Origin: Candidatus Aerophobota bacterium
GTDB lineage: Bacteria > Aerophobota > Aerophobia > Aerophobales > B3-G15
Assembly (NCBI GenBank): GCA_030615365.1
Contig: JAUWZM010000014.1
Coordinates: 1 to 44,237 of the forward strand
Direction of reading: 5' to 3'
DNA: 44,237 nucleotides
Shown: piece by piece, positions 40,968 through 44,237 of the stretch
Layout: each line of letters opens with the position of its first letter
Position numbering within the stretch: the stretch's first letter is position 1
Program-made: the position numbers and the translations under genes
Notes under the pieces: model-generated
What the model was told of the DNA's origin: nothing
What the model saw: only the letters and a program-made list of their open reading frames with translations
The model's database searches: none

Positions 40968-42923
40968 GTGATACGAAAATTAATGGTTATGCTGTTAAGT
41001 GGGGTACTATGTCTGCTGGCAGCAGCTCCACTGTTAGCTGAGACAAACTGGGGTTGGAGCACCCTGCAAGAGTATGAAGAAGCCACTGGAAACAAGATAG
41101 AGAAGTTCAATGAAGCTCCTATTTTACGATTAAAAGTAGCTACAGGTGAGCTTCCCCCAATAGAGGAAAGGCTTCCTGAGGAGCCTTTAGTAGATAAACC
41201 ATTTGAAGAGGTGGGAACATATGGGGGAACGCTTCGCCTGGGTATAGTAGCTACGTTCCTCTGGATTCCAGCTTCATTTTCCACGATGGAGTTTATGCTT
41301 CTTTTTGATCGCAAGTATGAAAAAATAGTGCCCAACATTGCTAAAGGTTGGGAATTCTCAGATGATGGAAAGACTTTCACTCTGTACTTAAGAAAAGGAA
41401 TGAAATGGTCCGACGGTGCACCCTGTACCGCAGATGACATCCTTTTCTACTGGGAAGGTGTTATTTCAAATGATGACCTCGTACCAATTAAACCTAAAGA
41501 ATGGATGCAGGGTGGTAAATTAATGACTGTAGAAAAAGTAGATGATTACACAGTTAGGTTTCACTTCAGTAAACCTTATTGGGCTATAACTTCATATCTA
41601 TCCAGTGTCTCATTCCGTGGAGCTCAAAATGATATTTTCCTACCCAAGCACGCTCTCAAAAAGTATCATATAGATTACAATCCTGAAGCAGATGAGCTGG
41701 CAAAAGAAGAAGGTTACGATTATTGGTGGCAGCTCTTTAATAACAAAAGAGATTTTCTGTTGGGTAGAGTATTGAATCTGGAGATTCCTACCCTTGGTCC
41801 CTGGATACCAAAACAAATACTATCCGAAGGAGTGATATTTGAGCGAAATCCCTACTACTATAAGATAGATACTGCTGGTAACCAACTTCCCTATATTGAT
41901 ACGATTAAAGCTACTCCGTTTGGAGATTCAGAAACGCTTGCCTTGAAAACAGTATCCGGAGAATATGATTATATGAATTGGCTTGTGGCCCTAAAGTATT
42001 ATCCTGTGCTTGCGGAAGGAGCAGAAAAAGGAGGATACTATGTGTGGTTCGCTGAGGATTGCGAAGGTGGCACAATGCCTGTCTATGCATTTAACCAAAA
42101 TTACAATGAGGATCCAATTATAGGTGATATTTTAAGAGATGTGAGATTTCGCAGGGCTTTATCTTTGGCAATTAATCGTGAGGAATTCATTGAGATTCTC
42201 TTTTATGGAAAAGGAACACCACGCCAGGCAACAGTTCCTCCAACTTGTAGTTTTTACAAAGAGGAATGGGCTACGACTTATGCTGAATATGACCCAGAGG
42301 AAGCTAATAATATCTTAGATGAAATGGGATTGGATAAACGGGATAAAGAAGGATATCGCCTTAGACCTGATGGTAAAACTCTCCTCTTGACAATATTGTA
42401 TGGTCCAGAGGTTATACCAGCTGAGTATATCGAGCTAACTAAAGAGTACTGGGAAGAAGTTGGAGTTAAGACCACTATCAAACCGGGAGAGCGTATGTAT
42501 TTGGTTACTTGTGTGGCTGCCGGTACATATATGGTTACCCCTTTGGGCTTTCCCAGTACTGCGGAATTCGCCATTGCAGCAGGTATGTGTCAACAGATCA
42601 AAGGGAACGAATGGGCTCCACAGTGGCATGCCTGGTGGAATACGAAGGGTGAAAGTGGTGAGGAGCCACCGGATGAGGTAAAAAGATTGTTCTCCCTATC
42701 TGATGAAATCCCGTACCTTCCAAAAGAGGAAAGAAACAAGGCGCTAACAGAAATCTTTGATATCTGGGCTGAGAACCTTTGGCAGATTGGTGTTGTAGGC
42801 TTGGAGCCTGTACCTATGATAACGAATATTAACCTCAAGAATGTCATTACCGATACTTACGTTGGTATCTCTACAGGGTTCGGTGTATCTGATCGCTTAT
42901 ACCAATCTTTCTGGAAAAAGTAA
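40968..42923 (+). CDS. ABC transporter solute-binding protein, family 5
   Basis: An exported receptor that delivers oligosaccharides, peptides or metal chelates to an ABC importer. I start at GTG 40968 because AAAGGAG lies seven bases before it and a signal peptide follows at once (IRKLMVMLLSGVLCLLAAAP, cleavage after LLAE/T). An ATG-less longer frame from 40872 would precede the signal peptide. The mature part has GGTLRLGI, NIAKGWEFSDDGKTFTLYLR, KGMKWSDGAPCTADDILFYW and RFRRALSLAINREEFIE, the SBP_bac_5 pattern. No lipobox is seen. The following hydrolase suggests a sugar ligand. Permeases are not in the window. Confidence 0.92.
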   Translation: MIRKLMVMLLSGVLCLLAAAPLLAETNWGWSTLQEYEEATGNKIEKFNEAPILRLKVATGELPPIEERLPEEPLVDKPFEEVGTYGGTLRLGIVATFLWIPASFSTMEFMLLFDRKYEKIVPNIAKGWEFSDDGKTFTLYLRKGMKWSDGAPCTADDILFYWEGVISNDDLVPIKPKEWMQGGKLMTVEKVDDYTVRFHFSKPYWAITSYLSSVSFRGAQNDIFLPKHALKKYHIDYNPEADELAKEEGYDYWWQLFNNKRDFLLGRVLNLEIPTLGPWIPKQILSEGVIFERNPYYYKIDTAGNQLPYIDTIKATPFGDSETLALKTVSGEYDYMNWLVALKYYPVLAEGAEKGGYYVWFAEDCEGGTMPVYAFNQNYNEDPIIGDILRDVRFRRALSLAINREEFIEILFYGKGTPRQATVPPTCSFYKEEWATTYAEYDPEEANNILDEMGLDKRDKEGYRLRPDGKTLLLTILYGPEVIPAEYIELTKEYWEEVGVKTTIKPGERMYLVTCVAAGTYMVTPLGFPSTAEFAIAAGMCQQIKGNEWAPQWHAWWNTKGESGEEPPDEVKRLFSLSDEIPYLPKEERNKALTEIFDIWAENLWQIGVVGLEPVPMITNINLKNVITDTYVGISTGFGVSDRLYQSFWKK

Positions 42924-42938
42924 AGGAAAGGAACCAAC

Positions 42939-42974
42939 AAGGATTTCTGCCCTCTTTTTGGGGCAGAAATCCTT
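42939..42974 (+). terminator. Strong hairpin after the solute-binding protein gene
   Basis: AAGGATTTCTGCCC (42939-42952) and GGGCAGAAATCCTT (42961-42974) are perfect reverse complements around TCTTTTTG. It lies 15 bases after the stop. The trailing GTTTGAG gives a poor T-run. Partial termination would raise binding-protein levels over downstream genes. Confidence 0.7.
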
Positions 42975-43271
42975 GTTTGAGTAATATCAAAAATAATAAA
43001 AGCATATAAGATTACAGAGTGCGCACAGGGGGACGGCAATTAAAAACCTCGTAGCGTATTAATATGTAATCCCCGATTTTGGAGAACGAGTAAAATTCTC
43101 CAAATGGGTAGGGGAGGCTTTAGCCTCCCAATTAGCTCTATTTCTTATTTCACAGAGGGCGACTAAAGTCGCCCCTACCCACCAAGTGGGTTGTCTGTAA
43201 TTTTAGTGGACTGAATCGGGTTAAAAATACAAGAAGAGGAGTTCTTAAACTACCTCAAGTAGAGGAGAAAA
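42975..43271 (+). other. Region between binding protein and hydrolase
   Basis: About 300 bases with no gene. It contains the nested palindrome at 43106-43180 and a GAGGAGAAAA ribosome-binding site just before 43272. No promoter of good quality is seen. Confidence 0.55.
43106..43180 (+). repeat. Nested palindromic repeat (IS-end-like)
   Basis: Outer arms GGGTAGGGG (43106-43114) and CCCCTACCC (43172-43180) enclose two hairpins, GGGAGGC-TTTA-GCCTCCC and GGGCGAC-TAAA-GTCGCCC. The core CGACTAAAGTCG is the reverse complement of CGACTTTAGTCG in the IS605 right end at 1266-1277. This is the form of a non-autonomous palindromic element mobilised by an IS200/IS605 transposase (inference). A single arm recurs at 39984-39996. 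Confidence 0.7.
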
Positions 43272-44237
43272 ATGAAAGAAAAATGGTTTCAAAAAAGTTA
43301 TCGTCGTAATCTGGTTGATATGCATATTCCTGATTGGAACGAGGAATTCCTCTCTCAATTTGATCCCAAAAGATATGTAGAGATGCTAAGTTTAGCTAAG
43401 GTTACCACAGCTATAGTGTATGCTAACTCTCATGTTGGTCACTGTTACTGGCCTACAAAAACAGGCTATATGCACAAGGGGCTAAAAGGAAAAGATATAT
43501 TAGGAGAAGTTATAGATCTTTGTCATCAAAAAGAAATAAATGTAATACTTTACTATAGTTTGATCTTTAATAATTGGGCTTATGAAAATCATCCTGATTG
43601 GCGAATTATTACTTCGGAGGGAAAAGAAGGCAGCCGTTGGTGGCCTCCTCGTTTCCTCACTTGTTGTCCTAATTCTCCTTATCGGGATTTTGCTGTGGCA
43701 CAGATTGAGGAACTCTGTAAAAACTATGAATTTGAGGGTATGTGGTTTGATATGACCTTCTGGACTGATGTGTGCTATTGCCCTCATTGCAAAAAAAGAT
43801 ATGCCCTGGAAGCAGGGGGAGAGATTCCCACAATCATTGACTGGGAAGATCCAAAATGGGTTGAATTTCAAAGAAAAAGGGAGAAGTGGTTAGCAGAATT
43901 TGCTTGTTTAACTACCCGTGCGGTAAAGAAATTAAAGCCAACTGCTACAGTTACACACCAATCCATCTCATTCGGGCTGGATTGGACATTTGGAGCATCA
44001 ATAGAGCTGGCCAGGCAAAGTGATTTTCTGGCAGCAGATCTTCATGGAAATCCCTCACAACTATCCTTTTACTTTAAACTCTTTTCCAGCCTTGGCGAGA
44101 ATACACCTTTTGAATTTTTTGCCTCCCGATGTTATCCTAATCTAACCGATCACACATCAATAAAGTCCAAAGCATTACTGAAAGCTCAGATATATTTAAC
44201 CCTGGCTAATAACGGTGCCTTTGTTTTCATTGATGCT
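43272..44237 (+). CDS. Glycoside hydrolase (GHL6/alpha-L-fucosidase-like), 3'-truncated by the window edge
   Basis: The first 322 residues start MKEKWFQKSYRRNLVDMHIP. They show the barrel strand EFEGMWFDMTFWTDVCYCPH followed by CPHCKKRYALEAGG, a pattern of hypothetical glycosyl hydrolase 6 and alpha-L-fucosidase-like proteins, in which the Asp of FDMTF is the likely nucleophile position. GAGGAGAAAA precedes the ATG. No signal peptide is visible, so it acts in the cytoplasm, probably on sugars brought in by the upstream binding protein (inference). The 42 bases encoding LFSSLGENTPFEFF are duplicated at 40668. The C-terminal part is outside the window. Confidence 0.75.
   Translation, partial: MKEKWFQKSYRRNLVDMHIPDWNEEFLSQFDPKRYVEMLSLAKVTTAIVYANSHVGHCYWPTKTGYMHKGLKGKDILGEVIDLCHQKEINVILYYSLIFNNWAYENHPDWRIITSEGKEGSRWWPPRFLTCCPNSPYRDFAVAQIEELCKNYEFEGMWFDMTFWTDVCYCPHCKKRYALEAGGEIPTIIDWEDPKWVEFQRKREKWLAEFACLTTRAVKKLKPTATVTHQSISFGLDWTFGASIELARQSDFLAADLHGNPSQLSFYFKLFSSLGENTPFEFFASRCYPNLTDHTSIKSKALLKAQIYLTLANNGAFVFIDA
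44079..44120 (+). repeat. 42-bp segment shared with 40668-40709
   Basis: In frame inside the hydrolase gene. This is the original, since it fits the protein and its flanks. See the partner entry at 40668. Confidence 0.9.

Overview
This is an AT-rich bacterial chromosome segment of about 44 kb with densely packed housekeeping genes. They alternate with repeat-laden intergenic stretches and one decayed accessory island. A coenzyme-B12-type ribonucleotide reductase, two V-type ATPase subunits, SpoVG, an NIL-domain ferredoxin with a UPF0280 protein, an LpxL-type acyltransferase, PilT and many broken insertion sequences together suggest an uncultured anaerobic bacterium. A candidate phylum of the Atribacterota/Aerophobota kind is possible, but that is a low-confidence inference because no rRNA is present.

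Layout. 1-1290: tail of a HigA antitoxin, an orphan membrane protein, and the last 114 bases plus right end of an IS200/IS605 element. 1287-3924 (minus): spoVG-glnA-era behind a near-consensus promoter. 4129-8954 (minus): nrdJ, thi4, NIL-ferredoxin and trxB, separated by dispersed intergenic repeats. 9404-16972 (plus): an lpxL-like acyltransferase, an MGDG-synthase-like glycosyltransferase, V-ATPase C and F, pyrE, UPF0280, a TPR protein, a 29-residue COX24-type peptide, gltX, tRNA-Gln(CUG) and tRNA-Glu(CUC). 17084-22872 (plus): a PfkB sugar/nucleoside kinase, rplM (without rpsI), punA, ileS and lspA.

22873-29251 is an island between lspA and rluD, which are adjacent in many bacteria. It holds two copies of an undescribed unit: a strong promoter, a leader hairpin covering the ribosome-binding site, and a 44-46 residue Cys-rich ORF. 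Around these are relBE, a wrecked IS21 element, an HRDC fragment, a frameshifted TPR gene, an HNH protein, a transposase scrap, an AbrB/PIN pair and an MNT gene with a truncated HEPN partner. 29252-38230 (plus) returns to core genes: rluD, fabG, acpP, fabF, rnc, a phosphohexomutase, an HD-GYP protein, a DUF5317 protein, pilT and recX. 38244-44237 is accessory again: a MATE exporter (minus), an internally deleted transposase, a family-5 solute-binding protein and the first 322 codons of a glycoside hydrolase.

How the genes work together. fabG-acpP-fabF make fatty acids, which the acyltransferase/glycosyltransferase pair probably uses for envelope glycolipid. The kinase and punA salvage nucleosides and pyrE makes pyrimidines. 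The GluRS gene and the two tRNAs fit indirect Gln-tRNA synthesis. The NIL-ferredoxin and UPF0280 proteins belong to families linked to sulfide assimilation in methanogens. The solute-binding protein and hydrolase look like the start of an oligosaccharide uptake locus. The most novel items are the duplicated Cys-rich units, the 42-bp hydrolase fragment beside a transposase remnant, and the split of normally linked gene pairs (rplM without rpsI; V-ATPase C/F without A/B/D).
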